A stretch of DNA of 33,320 nucleotides, from assembly GCA_011321935.1 (NCBI GenBank), contig DROJ01000332.1, positions 1-33,320 on the forward strand. Reading direction: 5' to 3'. Positions 25,746 to 33,320 of this stretch are shown here, in pieces. How positions within the stretch are numbered: the first letter of the stretch is position 1; the number at the start of each line of letters is the position of its first letter. The DNA is from Bacteroidota bacterium. GTDB taxonomy: Bacteria; Bacteroidota; Bacteroidia; Chitinophagales; Saprospiraceae. Position numbers and translations under genes: made by a program. The notes beneath the pieces were generated by a model, which did not search any database, was not told the origin of the DNA, and was given only the letters and a program-made list of their open reading frames with translations.

Positions 25746-26852
25746 ATGAAAGCCATATCTTTATTTTCGGGGGCAGGTGGACTTGACCAAGGATTGACCA
25801 AAGCTGGTTTTGAGGTGATATTCGCAAATGATCATGATAAAAATGCTTGTGCAACTTATGCAAAAAACATTGGAAATCATATAGTACATGGCGATATAGA
25901 TAATTTCAAAGAAAATTTACTTCAGCATAGAAATAAAATTGATTTAATTGCTGGTGGACCGCCTTGCCAAGGATTTTCCGTTGCAGGCAAGATGAATCCA
26001 GATGACCCAAGAAGTAAACATGTTTGGACTTTCGCTGAATTAGTTTCCAAAATTCTACCAAATGCTTTTATTATGGAAAATGTAAAAGCCCTCGGTACAT
26101 TACAAAAATGGGAACCTCTCCGAAAATCGCTGATTAAGAAATTTAGAGAATCTGGATATGCAACAAATTTTATAGTCCTTAATTCTTCTGAATTTAATGT
26201 TCCTCAAAATCGGTACAGGGTCTTTTTCATCGGCTTTAAAACCAATAGAATGTTGATTCCTGATTTGAAGCAAATGCTTGAGCCATATAAGAAAAAAGCA
26301 CCGACTGTAAGAGAGGCAATTTCAATCTTGGATAGGGCAGGGACAGGAAATAATACTGGTTTGTGTAAAGCTAAAATCACTCTTACTTCGAAGCCCGTTA
26401 TGCGTAAATCACCTTATGCAGGAATGCTTTTCAATGGAGCAGGAAGACCCACAAGGCTTGACGGATATTCTGCGACACTACCAGCATCAATGGGAGGAAA
26501 TAAAACACCAATAATTGATGAATTAGAATTGTATGAAAATGCTGAAAGTTGGGTAGAAAAATATCACAAAGGATTGGTTAAAGGAAAACAGCCAAGTGAA
26601 TACAAAGAAGCCCCTAAAAGATTAAGGCGACTGACTTATCAAGAGGCAGCAATTCTACAAACATTTCCGATTGATTATGATTGGCAGGGGTCTCAATCAT
26701 CAATATTCAAACAAATTGGTAATGCCGTTCCCTGTAATTTAGGGTATCGGATTGGAAAAATGATTATGGACTGTCTATTACAGGATGAGGTGGATAAACT
26801 CATGATTGCTTTACCTCATCAATTAGAATTCGCAAATGGCAATTTCAATTAA
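25746..26852 (+). CDS. DNA (cytosine-5) methyltransferase
   Basis: SLFSGAGGLDQGLTKAGFEVIFANDHD (motif I), AGGPPCQGFSVAGK (motif IV), FIMENVKAL (ENV motif), QNRYRVFFIGF, R.RRLTYQEAAILQTFP and QIGNAVP (motif X). Confidence 0.95.
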   Translation: MKAISLFSGAGGLDQGLTKAGFEVIFANDHDKNACATYAKNIGNHIVHGDIDNFKENLLQHRNKIDLIAGGPPCQGFSVAGKMNPDDPRSKHVWTFAELVSKILPNAFIMENVKALGTLQKWEPLRKSLIKKFRESGYATNFIVLNSSEFNVPQNRYRVFFIGFKTNRMLIPDLKQMLEPYKKKAPTVREAISILDRAGTGNNTGLCKAKITLTSKPVMRKSPYAGMLFNGAGRPTRLDGYSATLPASMGGNKTPIIDELELYENAESWVEKYHKGLVKGKQPSEYKEAPKRLRRLTYQEAAILQTFPIDYDWQGSQSSIFKQIGNAVPCNLGYRIGKMIMDCLLQDEVDKLMIALPHQLEFANGNFN

Positions 26853-27915
26853 TCAAAAGGACGCAGAGAAAGTATTGCTTGCAGCGTTTCGGGCAAGGTG
26901 TACCAAAAATGATGATTTATCTAACCGAATTGAAGCTGTCCTAAATGGAAACCACAAGACTTATAAATACATTCTTGTCAATGGTCTTTTAGCTAAAGCA
27001 ACAAACAATTCAGCTAACCCTTTGGCACTTCAAGCTGGTTCAAATTTAAAAGGAGCATTTGACGCAAGAAGTTTGTGCCACAAAGTCTTGGTTCAATTTG
27101 AAAGAGATTTTTTATACAACGCTTTGGGTGGTTCAAATGAACCCTTTCTAAACAAACCTGCAAGATTTACAGAATTAAGTGCATCTAACGCTGTTAGAAA
27201 AGGAAAAGATAAGGAAACCTTAATCTCCCTAATTCATATATTTTCTAATTTGCCTTCGTCAAAAGAAGCCGAAAAGTATTTAGCCTGCGCATTACATTTT
27301 CTTAATGACAGGATTCAAAAATTGCAGACCCTAAATGAAAAGAAGATCAATTACAGTCCAACCCTTGTTGAGATTTATGAGTTCATTTTAATTTTTTGCG
27401 AAAAATCATTTGAAGGAGAAACCTCTGTTCTGATTGTTGCTACCTTGGAAAAACTCTATCATTCAAGTTTAAAAGGAAACTTCGCTGTAATTGCACATAA
27501 GGTAAATCAAAGTGGCGCATCATCCAAAGAGATTGGCGATATAGATGTTTTCAAAGATGACCTATTTAAATACGCAATTGAAGTAAAAGACAAAGACTTT
27601 ACATCTTATGATATAACTCATGCGTTTGATAAAATTATTGCAAATTCAGGAGAGAAAGGACAGTTCATTTTTGGTGCGAACGCAAACCACGATTGGAATG
27701 AAATAAGACCTACCTTGAAGAAGTACGCTAAACAAGGGTTTTTTACTTTTTTCATGGGGATTTTTGAATATTCCCGAACAATGCTTTTCAAAATAGGGCA
27801 TTTGAACAAACAAGAATTTGTTGATACATTAATTGGAACAGCAAATGAAATCAATGCTAAAGTTCAAACAAGAGAATGGATTCAAGAATTGTTTAAAAAA
27901 TTAAAATGGAAATGA
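26836..27915 (+). CDS. Type II restriction endonuclease, SacI-family-like
   Basis: Overlaps the methyltransferase by 17 bp; AFDARSLCHKVLVQFERDFLYNALGGSNEPFLNKPARFTEL resembles SacI-family enzymes from memory; GDIDVFKDDLFKYAIEVKDKDF is a D...ExK nuclease-type motif. Confidence 0.75.
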   Translation: MAISINQKDAEKVLLAAFRARCTKNDDLSNRIEAVLNGNHKTYKYILVNGLLAKATNNSANPLALQAGSNLKGAFDARSLCHKVLVQFERDFLYNALGGSNEPFLNKPARFTELSASNAVRKGKDKETLISLIHIFSNLPSSKEAEKYLACALHFLNDRIQKLQTLNEKKINYSPTLVEIYEFILIFCEKSFEGETSVLIVATLEKLYHSSLKGNFAVIAHKVNQSGASSKEIGDIDVFKDDLFKYAIEVKDKDFTSYDITHAFDKIIANSGEKGQFIFGANANHDWNEIRPTLKKYAKQGFFTFFMGIFEYSRTMLFKIGHLNKQEFVDTLIGTANEINAKVQTREWIQELFKKLKWK

Positions 27916-28019
27916 AAACCGAGTCGAACAAAGGCTAAAAAGGTCGAGTATAACCCATCCATATATTTCAATGGTTTTTCCTCCCTTATATTTTGTAAAC
28001 AAATCAAAAACCAGAAATT

Positions 28020-28196
28020 TCACGCCGCACTTTTTTTTATTTTATTAAATATAAACAGCGCAATGGCAGTAACAAAAAATATCAGGCCAGCAATTAAAAA
28101 CAGTTTTCCGCTGGGTTCGTTTTCCAGCTTCAGAAAAGCGCCCAAAAAAATACTGATTGATGAAAATACAATGAGGTATGCAGCTTTTTTTTCCAT
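28020..28196 (-). CDS. Small two-TM hypothetical protein
   Basis: MEKKAAYLIVFSSISIFLGAFLKLENEPSGKLFLIAGLIFFVTAIALFIFNKIKKSAA; hydrophobic hairpin. Confidence 0.5.
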   Translation of the reverse strand: MEKKAAYLIVFSSISIFLGAFLKLENEPSGKLFLIAGLIFFVTAIALFIFNKIKKSAA

Positions 28197-28549
28197 GATT
28201 ATATGATTTAAAAACAGTGTTTTATAAAGTACAAAATTTTTCTCCCGACATTTATCGGGATTAAAAACCCGAAATATATCCATATATTTTAAAGGCTCTG
28301 CAATATAGGTATTTACATGGCAATTTTCCAGCGGCGCACATTTTTTTTCATCCGAAAAACTTGTTGTCCTGCCATATTATCGCCCAACGGCAGGCATAGT
28401 CCCTATCCTTGCCGCTATTATTTCATCGAAAAAAACTCCCCCTCAATAGAATTCCTGTTAACATTTCCCTAACACCTTCCTATCTTGCCTTCCTCTTTTA
28501 TATTTCAACCCCTCGGCCATTATTTTTATAAAACATTAGCACCGATAAT

Positions 28550-29470
28550 ATGAGCATACTCCGCTTAGAAGATGTCGTAAAAATTTACGGCGATTACGCC
28601 GCTGTAAACCACCTCAGTTTCGCCATTCCAAAAGGGGCCGTCTTTGGCCTGCTCGGCCCAAACGGCGCCGGCAAGACCACCCTCATCCGCATCATCACTT
28701 CCATCATCCGCGCCGACACCGGGCAGGTTTGGCTCGACGGCGAAAAGCTGAACACCAAGCATCCCGGGCAAATCGGCTATATGCCGGAGGAGCGGGGATT
28801 GTACAAAAAAATGAAAGTCGGCGAGCAGTTGACCTACCTCGCAAGGCTCAAAGGGCTGTCCCCTGCCGATACCAAAAAAGAACTCCGCTATTGGTTCGAG
28901 CGATTCGAGATCAAAGATTGGTGGGACAAAAAAATAGAAGAACTATCCAAAGGAATGCAGCAGAAAGTGCAGTTCATCGCCACCGTGCTGCACAAGCCCA
29001 AACTGCTCATCCTCGACGAGCCCTTCAGCGGCCTTGACCCCATCAATACCAACCTCATCAAAGATGAAATCAGGAAACTGAACAAGGACGGCACGAGCAT
29101 TATTTTTTCCACCCACCGCATGGAATCCGTGGAAGAAATGTGCGAGCATATCGTACTCATCAATAAAGGCAAAAACGTGTTGGAGGGAAAAGTAACTGAC
29201 GTGAAAGAACAGTTCAAAGACCATATTTTCAAAATAGAATATGCGGGCAGCTTGCCCCCCGACCTCGCCGCAACCGACGAGGCCAATGATTCATTCGAAA
29301 TAAAAGCGACCACCGACCGCGAGCTAAAAGTAAAGGTGGCCGAAAATGCCGACTCCAACGAGATACTCCGCCACCTCATTTCCAAAGGCGTACACATCCG
29401 CTCGTTCAATGAAATACTGCCGACCATTAATGAGATTTTTATCAAAAGGGTTGGCGAAAGCGATGAGTAG
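28550..29470 (+). CDS. ABC transporter ATP-binding protein (NatA-type)
   Basis: Walker A GLLGPNGAGKTTL, signature LSKGMQQKVQFIATVLHKPKLLILDEPFSGLDP, H-loop STHRME, C-terminal extension. Confidence 0.93.
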   Translation: MSILRLEDVVKIYGDYAAVNHLSFAIPKGAVFGLLGPNGAGKTTLIRIITSIIRADTGQVWLDGEKLNTKHPGQIGYMPEERGLYKKMKVGEQLTYLARLKGLSPADTKKELRYWFERFEIKDWWDKKIEELSKGMQQKVQFIATVLHKPKLLILDEPFSGLDPINTNLIKDEIRKLNKDGTSIIFSTHRMESVEEMCEHIVLINKGKNVLEGKVTDVKEQFKDHIFKIEYAGSLPPDLAATDEANDSFEIKATTDRELKVKVAENADSNEILRHLISKGVHIRSFNEILPTINEIFIKRVGESDE

Positions 29471-29572
29471 TTTTCTCCGAAGGAGTCCTTTGGACAGTCC
29501 GCAGTCCATCAGTCCGTCAGTCCGCAGTCCGTCAGTCTGCAGTCTGGTCAGAAGTAAATTTAGAGCAGCCAC

Positions 29573-29738
29573 CTAATCACTAATCACTGCTCTACTAATC
29601 ACTAATCACTGTTCTACTAATCACTGCCCTACTAATCACTAATCACTGCTCTACTAATCACTGCTCTACCAATCACTAATCACTGCTCTACTAATCACTG
29701 CTCTACCAATCACTAATCACTAATTTACCAATCACTAA
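29573..29738. repeat. Tandem heptamer-derived repeat (CTAATCACTAATCACTGCTCTA and shorter forms)
   Basis: Multiple ~15/22-bp units of ctaatcact(aatcact)gctcta ending 3 bp before the natB-like ATG. Confidence 0.95.
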
Positions 29739-29741
29739 AAA

Positions 29742-31064
29742 ATGAATAAATTAGGTTTAATTATCCAGCGTGAATATTTGACAAGGGTCAAAAAGAAAAG
29801 TTTTATCCTATTGACCTTGCTTGCGCCGCTCATATTTGTAGCGCTGTTCACGGTGCCCGCATTGCTGGCCGTATATGCCGGAAAAGAAACAAAGACGGTC
29901 GCCGTGAAAGACCCTTCCGGCATTTTTGTGCCGCCCAAGGACACTACCAAAAGAGTCCGCTATGAACTGCGGAGCGAGCCACTGGACGAGCTAAAAGCCC
30001 GTTATAAAAAAATGGGCTACGACGCTGTGCTGTACATCCCTTCCCTGCCCGATTCGGGGGACAGGAAAATGGAAGTATATTATTTTTCCGAAGGGCAATT
30101 GTCGCTCGGCACAAAATCGAGCATCGAGAGAAGGATCGCTTCGAGCGTGGAGGACTACAATATAAAACGGTCGGGTTATGACGAGGAGGTACTGAAAAAT
30201 TTCCGGCCGGACGTTTCACTAAAACAAAAAGAACTGACCCTGAACGAGGCCGGCGAACTGGTGGAAAAAGACAAGCAGAACAGTGCCGGCATCGCCACTG
30301 CAATCGGTTTTGTTGCCGGGTTCATCATTTACATGGTACTGATGATTTACGGCACGATGATAATGCGCTCGGTGATGGAGGAAAAAACGAACCGCATCGT
30401 GGAGGTCATCATTTCGTCGGTCAAGCCGTTCAAATTGATGCTCGGAAAAATCATCGGCGTGAGCGCAGTCGGCCTTACCCAAATGCTCATCTGGCTGGTA
30501 ATGACCATTGCGCTGATCTCGGTGGTCGGCATGTTCATCCCCATGGATCAAATGGCGGAGGCACAGCAGGGGATGCAGGGACCGCCGCCCGAAGAAATGT
30601 CGGCAGTAATGGAAAATTTGAACGCGCTGAAATCCCAAAATTGGGGCTATATCATTCCGGTTTTTCTGTTCTATTTTATTGGGGGCTACTTTATTTATGC
30701 CTCCCTTTTTGCTGCCGTTGGCTCGGCAATGGGCGACGACATGGGCGAGAGCCAACCCATCACTTTTGTGGCCATGGCACCTATCATTATCGCCATCGTC
30801 CTCATCAGCCCGGTCATTGAAAACCCGACGAGCCCGCTGGCTACTTGGATGTCCATTGTACCGTTGTTTTCTCCGGTGCTGATGCCAGCAAGGTTGGCCT
30901 TTGAACCACCGCTTTGGGAACTGCTACTTTCGATGACTGTGCTTGCCGCTGCCGCTTTTTTCTTTGTCTGGCTGTCGGGAAGGATTTACCGGGTGGGTAT
31001 TTTGATGTATGGAAAAAAAGTGACGCTGAAGGAACTGGGCAAGTGGCTGTTTTATAAGGAGTGA
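29742..31064 (+). CDS. ABC transporter permease (NatB-type ABC-2 exporter)
   Basis: N-terminal cytoplasmic/TM segment IIQREYLTRVKKKSFILLTLLAPLIFVALF, large loop, then MRSVMEEKTNRIVEVIISSVKPFKLMLGKIIGVSAVGLTQ and further TM helices. Confidence 0.93.
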   Translation: MNKLGLIIQREYLTRVKKKSFILLTLLAPLIFVALFTVPALLAVYAGKETKTVAVKDPSGIFVPPKDTTKRVRYELRSEPLDELKARYKKMGYDAVLYIPSLPDSGDRKMEVYYFSEGQLSLGTKSSIERRIASSVEDYNIKRSGYDEEVLKNFRPDVSLKQKELTLNEAGELVEKDKQNSAGIATAIGFVAGFIIYMVLMIYGTMIMRSVMEEKTNRIVEVIISSVKPFKLMLGKIIGVSAVGLTQMLIWLVMTIALISVVGMFIPMDQMAEAQQGMQGPPPEEMSAVMENLNALKSQNWGYIIPVFLFYFIGGYFIYASLFAAVGSAMGDDMGESQPITFVAMAPIIIAIVLISPVIENPTSPLATWMSIVPLFSPVLMPARLAFEPPLWELLLSMTVLAAAAFFFVWLSGRIYRVGILMYGKKVTLKELGKWLFYKE

Positions 31065-31115
31065 TTAGTGGATCAGTAGATCAGTGATTAGTGATTAGTA
31101 ATTAGTGATTCGGGT
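31062..31115. repeat. Heptamer-type tract beginning at the natB-like stop codon
   Basis: gagTGAttagtggatcagtagatcagtgattagtgattagtaattagtgattcg; the TGA stop is the first unit. Confidence 0.85.
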
Positions 31116-31195
31116 AGTGGTTAAAAAAAGACCCCGTCAGTTAAAAGCTACCACTACCGTGATTCGTCTATCAGTGGTCAGCCGATCAGGAAAAG

Positions 31196-31229
31196 GGCTT
31201 GCAACATATGCTGTTGCAAGCCTTTTTTT
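31196..31229 (+). terminator. Rho-independent terminator
   Basis: ggcttgcaac atatgct gttgcaagcc ttttttt. Confidence 0.9.
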
Positions 31230-31236
31230 GTTTTTA

Positions 31237-31627
31237 AAATTTGAGGTGATGCCTTTGCGTGGGGATGGAGGGAGGAAAGGCGTTGCCTCAAATTCCCCTG
31301 CTCATTTTTGAGACAACGCCTTTCCTCCCTTCGTCTATGCGCAAAGGCATCGCCTCAAATTCCCCTGCCCATTTTTGAGGCAACGCCTTTCCTCCCTCCG
31401 TCCACGCACAAAGGCATCGCCTCAAATTCCCCTGCTCATTTTTGAGGCAACGCCTTTCCTCCCTCCGTCCACGCACAAAGGCATCGCCTCAAATTCCCCT
31501 GCCCATTTTTGAGGCAACGCCTTTCCTCCCTTCGTCTATGCGCAAAGGCATCGCCTCAAATTCCCCTGCTCATTTTTGAGGCAACGCCTTTCCTCCCTCC
31601 ATCCACGCGCAAAGGCATCGCCTCAAA
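31237..31627. repeat. Array of imperfect palindromes, period 67 bp: five direct copies and one inverted copy
   Basis: TTTGAGGCAACGCCTTTCCTCCCTCCGTCCACGCACAAAGGCATCGCCTCAAA separated by constant TTCCCCTGC(T/C)CATT; 'aattcccctg' recurs at 31291, 31358, 31425, 31492 and 31559 (exactly 67 bp apart). Confidence 0.95.
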
Positions 31628-31753
31628 AAACGGAAAAAGCATGATCCCGATCAATTGGCAGAACAATCAAGGCCGCCCATCGAAAAAAACTTGCTTTTTA
31701 CGATTCAATTAAATATCTTTATGTCATTATTTTAATATCAAAATAAAACTATC

Positions 31754-32605
31754 ATGCAAGAAAAAAATGTTCGTCCAATTTCAGGTTATATTGTATTGCT
31801 GGTTTGGTTGGCCATGGTTGCGGGGGCAGTTTATTTATTTACAAGCCACCGGGTACTTTTAGCAATGCTGTTGGCGGTGCTGGCCGTGTTCACCATGATC
31901 GGCTTCTTTTTTATCAACCCGAACGGGTCGGTGGTGCTGACGCTGTTCGGCGAGTACAAGGGCAGTGTAAAGCACAACGGTTTCTTTTGGGTCAACCCGT
32001 TTTTCGCAAAAAAATCCATCTCCCTGCGTGCCCGCAACTTTGAGAGCGAACGGGTAAAAGTGAACGACAAGCGCGGCAACCCCATCCTCATCAGCGTCAT
32101 CACGGTGTGGCGGGTAAAAGACACTTTCAAGGCCGCTTTTGACGTGGACAAATACGAACACTTCGTGATGGTGCAGAGCGATGCTGCCGTGCGGCATTTG
32201 GCGGGCATCTATTCTTACGACAATTTTGACGACGAGCAGGAAGAAATAACTTTGCGCTCCGGCATGGAAGAAATCAACCATGCCCTCGAAAGAGAACTCG
32301 GCGAACGCCTCTCCATTGCCGGCATCGAGGTCATGGAATCGCGGATCGGGTATTTGGCATATGCCGAAGAAATAGCGAGTGCCATGCTAAAACGCCAACA
32401 GGCCGAGGCCATCGTGGCCGCCCGTTTCAAAATAGTGGAAGGCGCCGTGAGCATGGTCGAAATGGCCCTCGAAGACCTTTCAAAAAAAGACATCATCCAT
32501 TTGGACGAGGACAAAAAAGCCGCCATGGTCAGCAACCTCATGGTCGTGCTTTGTGCCGATAAAGAAGCCACTCCCGTCCTGAACACGGGCACGCTGCACC
32601 AATAA
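31754..32605 (+). CDS. SPFH/band-7 domain protein
   Basis: Two N-terminal hydrophobic segments then FGEYKGSVKHNGFFWVNPFFAKKSISLRARNFESERVKVNDKRGNPILISVITVWRVKD and ERLSIAGIEVMESRIGYLAYAEEIASAMLKRQQAEAIVAAR. Confidence 0.9.
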   Translation: MQEKNVRPISGYIVLLVWLAMVAGAVYLFTSHRVLLAMLLAVLAVFTMIGFFFINPNGSVVLTLFGEYKGSVKHNGFFWVNPFFAKKSISLRARNFESERVKVNDKRGNPILISVITVWRVKDTFKAAFDVDKYEHFVMVQSDAAVRHLAGIYSYDNFDDEQEEITLRSGMEEINHALERELGERLSIAGIEVMESRIGYLAYAEEIASAMLKRQQAEAIVAARFKIVEGAVSMVEMALEDLSKKDIIHLDEDKKAAMVSNLMVVLCADKEATPVLNTGTLHQ

Positions 32606-32625
32606 ATGATTTGTGATCAATGTTA

Positions 32626-32660
32626 AATGGCCAATGATTAATGATTAATCATTGGCCATT
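32626..32660. repeat. Palindrome with ~17-bp arms just upstream of the RHH-like gene
   Basis: aatggccaatgattaat g attaatcattggccatt; start codon of the next gene at 32673. Confidence 0.85.
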
Positions 32661-32672
32661 AACCATTCAAAA

Positions 32673-32858
32673 ATGGCTAAAAAAAAATTTGTCCTGCGAA
32701 TAGACGAAGACCTCTACGCCGCCGTGGAGAAATGGGCTGCCGATGAGTTCCGCAGCGTAAACGGGCAACTCGAATGGATCATTTTCCAAAAACTAAAAGA
32801 GGCCAAACGCCTCAAAAAAAAGAAGGCCGCCCCGCCAGAAAAAAAAGAAGGGAATTAA
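32673..32858 (+). CDS. Arc/CopG-like ribbon-helix-helix family small protein
   Basis: MAKKKFVLRIDEDLYAAVEKWAADEFRSVNGQLEWIIFQKLKEA: strand-helix-helix pattern of Arc-type proteins; lysine-rich tail. Confidence 0.75.
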   Translation: MAKKKFVLRIDEDLYAAVEKWAADEFRSVNGQLEWIIFQKLKEAKRLKKKKAAPPEKKEGN

Positions 32859-33037
32859 AATTTTCAAAAATCCGTTTTTCATTTCCAAAAAACCTGTAAT
32901 TTCGCAGCCGCTAATGAAAAGATCATTGGCTTGTTTTAAAAAGCAGTTCCAGATCCCTGTCCATGACAATGCTCTGCCATCAATAACTATCGAGAAGCAG
33001 ACTGTGGACTGTGGACTAAAAAACTGCCGACTGAACC

Positions 33038-33111
33038 GGGGGATTAGCTCAGTTGGCTAGAGCGCTACGCTGGCAGCGTAGAGGTCATCGGTTCGAATCC
33101 GATATTCTCCA
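33038..33111 (+). tRNA. tRNA-Ala (GGC)
   Basis: Cloverleaf: GGGGGAT/ATTCTCC acceptor, GCTC..GAGC D-arm, CTACG-CTGGCAG-CGTAG anticodon arm with GGC anticodon, ATCGG-TTCGAAT-CCGAT T-arm. Confidence 0.95.
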
Positions 33112-33119
33112 CATATTCT

Positions 33120-33155
33120 CAAACCCTCTGTATTTACAGGGGGTTTGGTGTTTTA
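33120..33155 (+). terminator. Terminator-like hairpin after tRNA-Ala
   Basis: caaaccctctgt attt acagggggtttg followed by gtgtttt. Confidence 0.7.
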
Positions 33156-33189
33156 TGATGTCCTCCCGTTTTATAGCTTCGCACCCACG

Positions 33190-33220
33190 CCAATTGCGAA
33201 CTCAGTGCGTTCGCAATTGG
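33190..33220. repeat. Short inverted repeat
   Basis: ccaattgcgaac tcagtgc gttcgcaattgg. Confidence 0.8.
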
Positions 33221-33320
33221 AAAAGTCAGGTACAACTGCCGGAAAAGCTCCAATTGTCGGCGGGAGTATCCCCTCTTAAATCCGGCAGCTATTTGCGGAT
33301 TTGGAAATCCGCGCTACTAA

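Noticed and set aside
29573-29738. CRISPR or minisatellite coding repeat
   Set aside because: Units of 15/22 bp without unique spacers, non-coding; treated as tandem heptamer-type repeat.
31288-31476. 62-aa repeat-encoded ORF (MRGRREERRCLKNEQGNLRRCLCAW...)
   Set aside because: Product of the 67-bp repeat array; no start context or domain.
31237-31627. CRISPR array
   Set aside because: Period 67 bp is constant, but the 'spacers' are the same 14-bp sequence, the repeats are long palindromes, one copy is inverted and no cas genes are present.
33038-33320. tRNA-Ala as an integration site with an attached genomic island
   Set aside because: No integrase and no duplicated tRNA 3' end visible; the window ends 209 bp after the tRNA.

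Overview
This 33.3 kb window is chromosomal DNA from a Bacteroidota bacterium. A Saprospira/Haliscomenobacter-like lineage is my inference, from the T9SS cargo, the very large SprA, the TAnnTTTG-like promoter motifs and the repeat styles. Housekeeping genes: lspA, moeA (-), sprA (-, about 2530 aa), ruvA (-), alr, a NadR-like kinase, a DCC/DUF393 protein, a type IIA topoisomerase B subunit (parE-like), a NatA/NatB-type ABC exporter, an SPFH/band-7 protein with a small RHH-like protein, and tRNA-Ala(GGC). Accessory material: a T9SS cargo cluster (three genes plus an orphan C-terminal sorting domain), a PIN-domain toxin/antitoxin-like pair lying inside an NtrC/NtrB-like two-component operon, a C5 methyltransferase plus SacI-family-like endonuclease island, and a decayed AT-rich gene. 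The intergenic DNA is rich in structured repeats: a perfect 2 x 67-bp palindrome before lspA, a ~250-bp nested palindrome, a 67-bp-period array of imperfect palindromes, and a dispersed heptamer family (TGATTAG/TGACCAG/TGATCAG) that in two cases begins exactly at a gene's stop codon. The best candidates for something undescribed are the toxin/antitoxin-like pair embedded in the two-component operon, the stop-codon-linked heptamer repeats and the array of palindromes. All family names come from reading the protein sequences; no database search was run.
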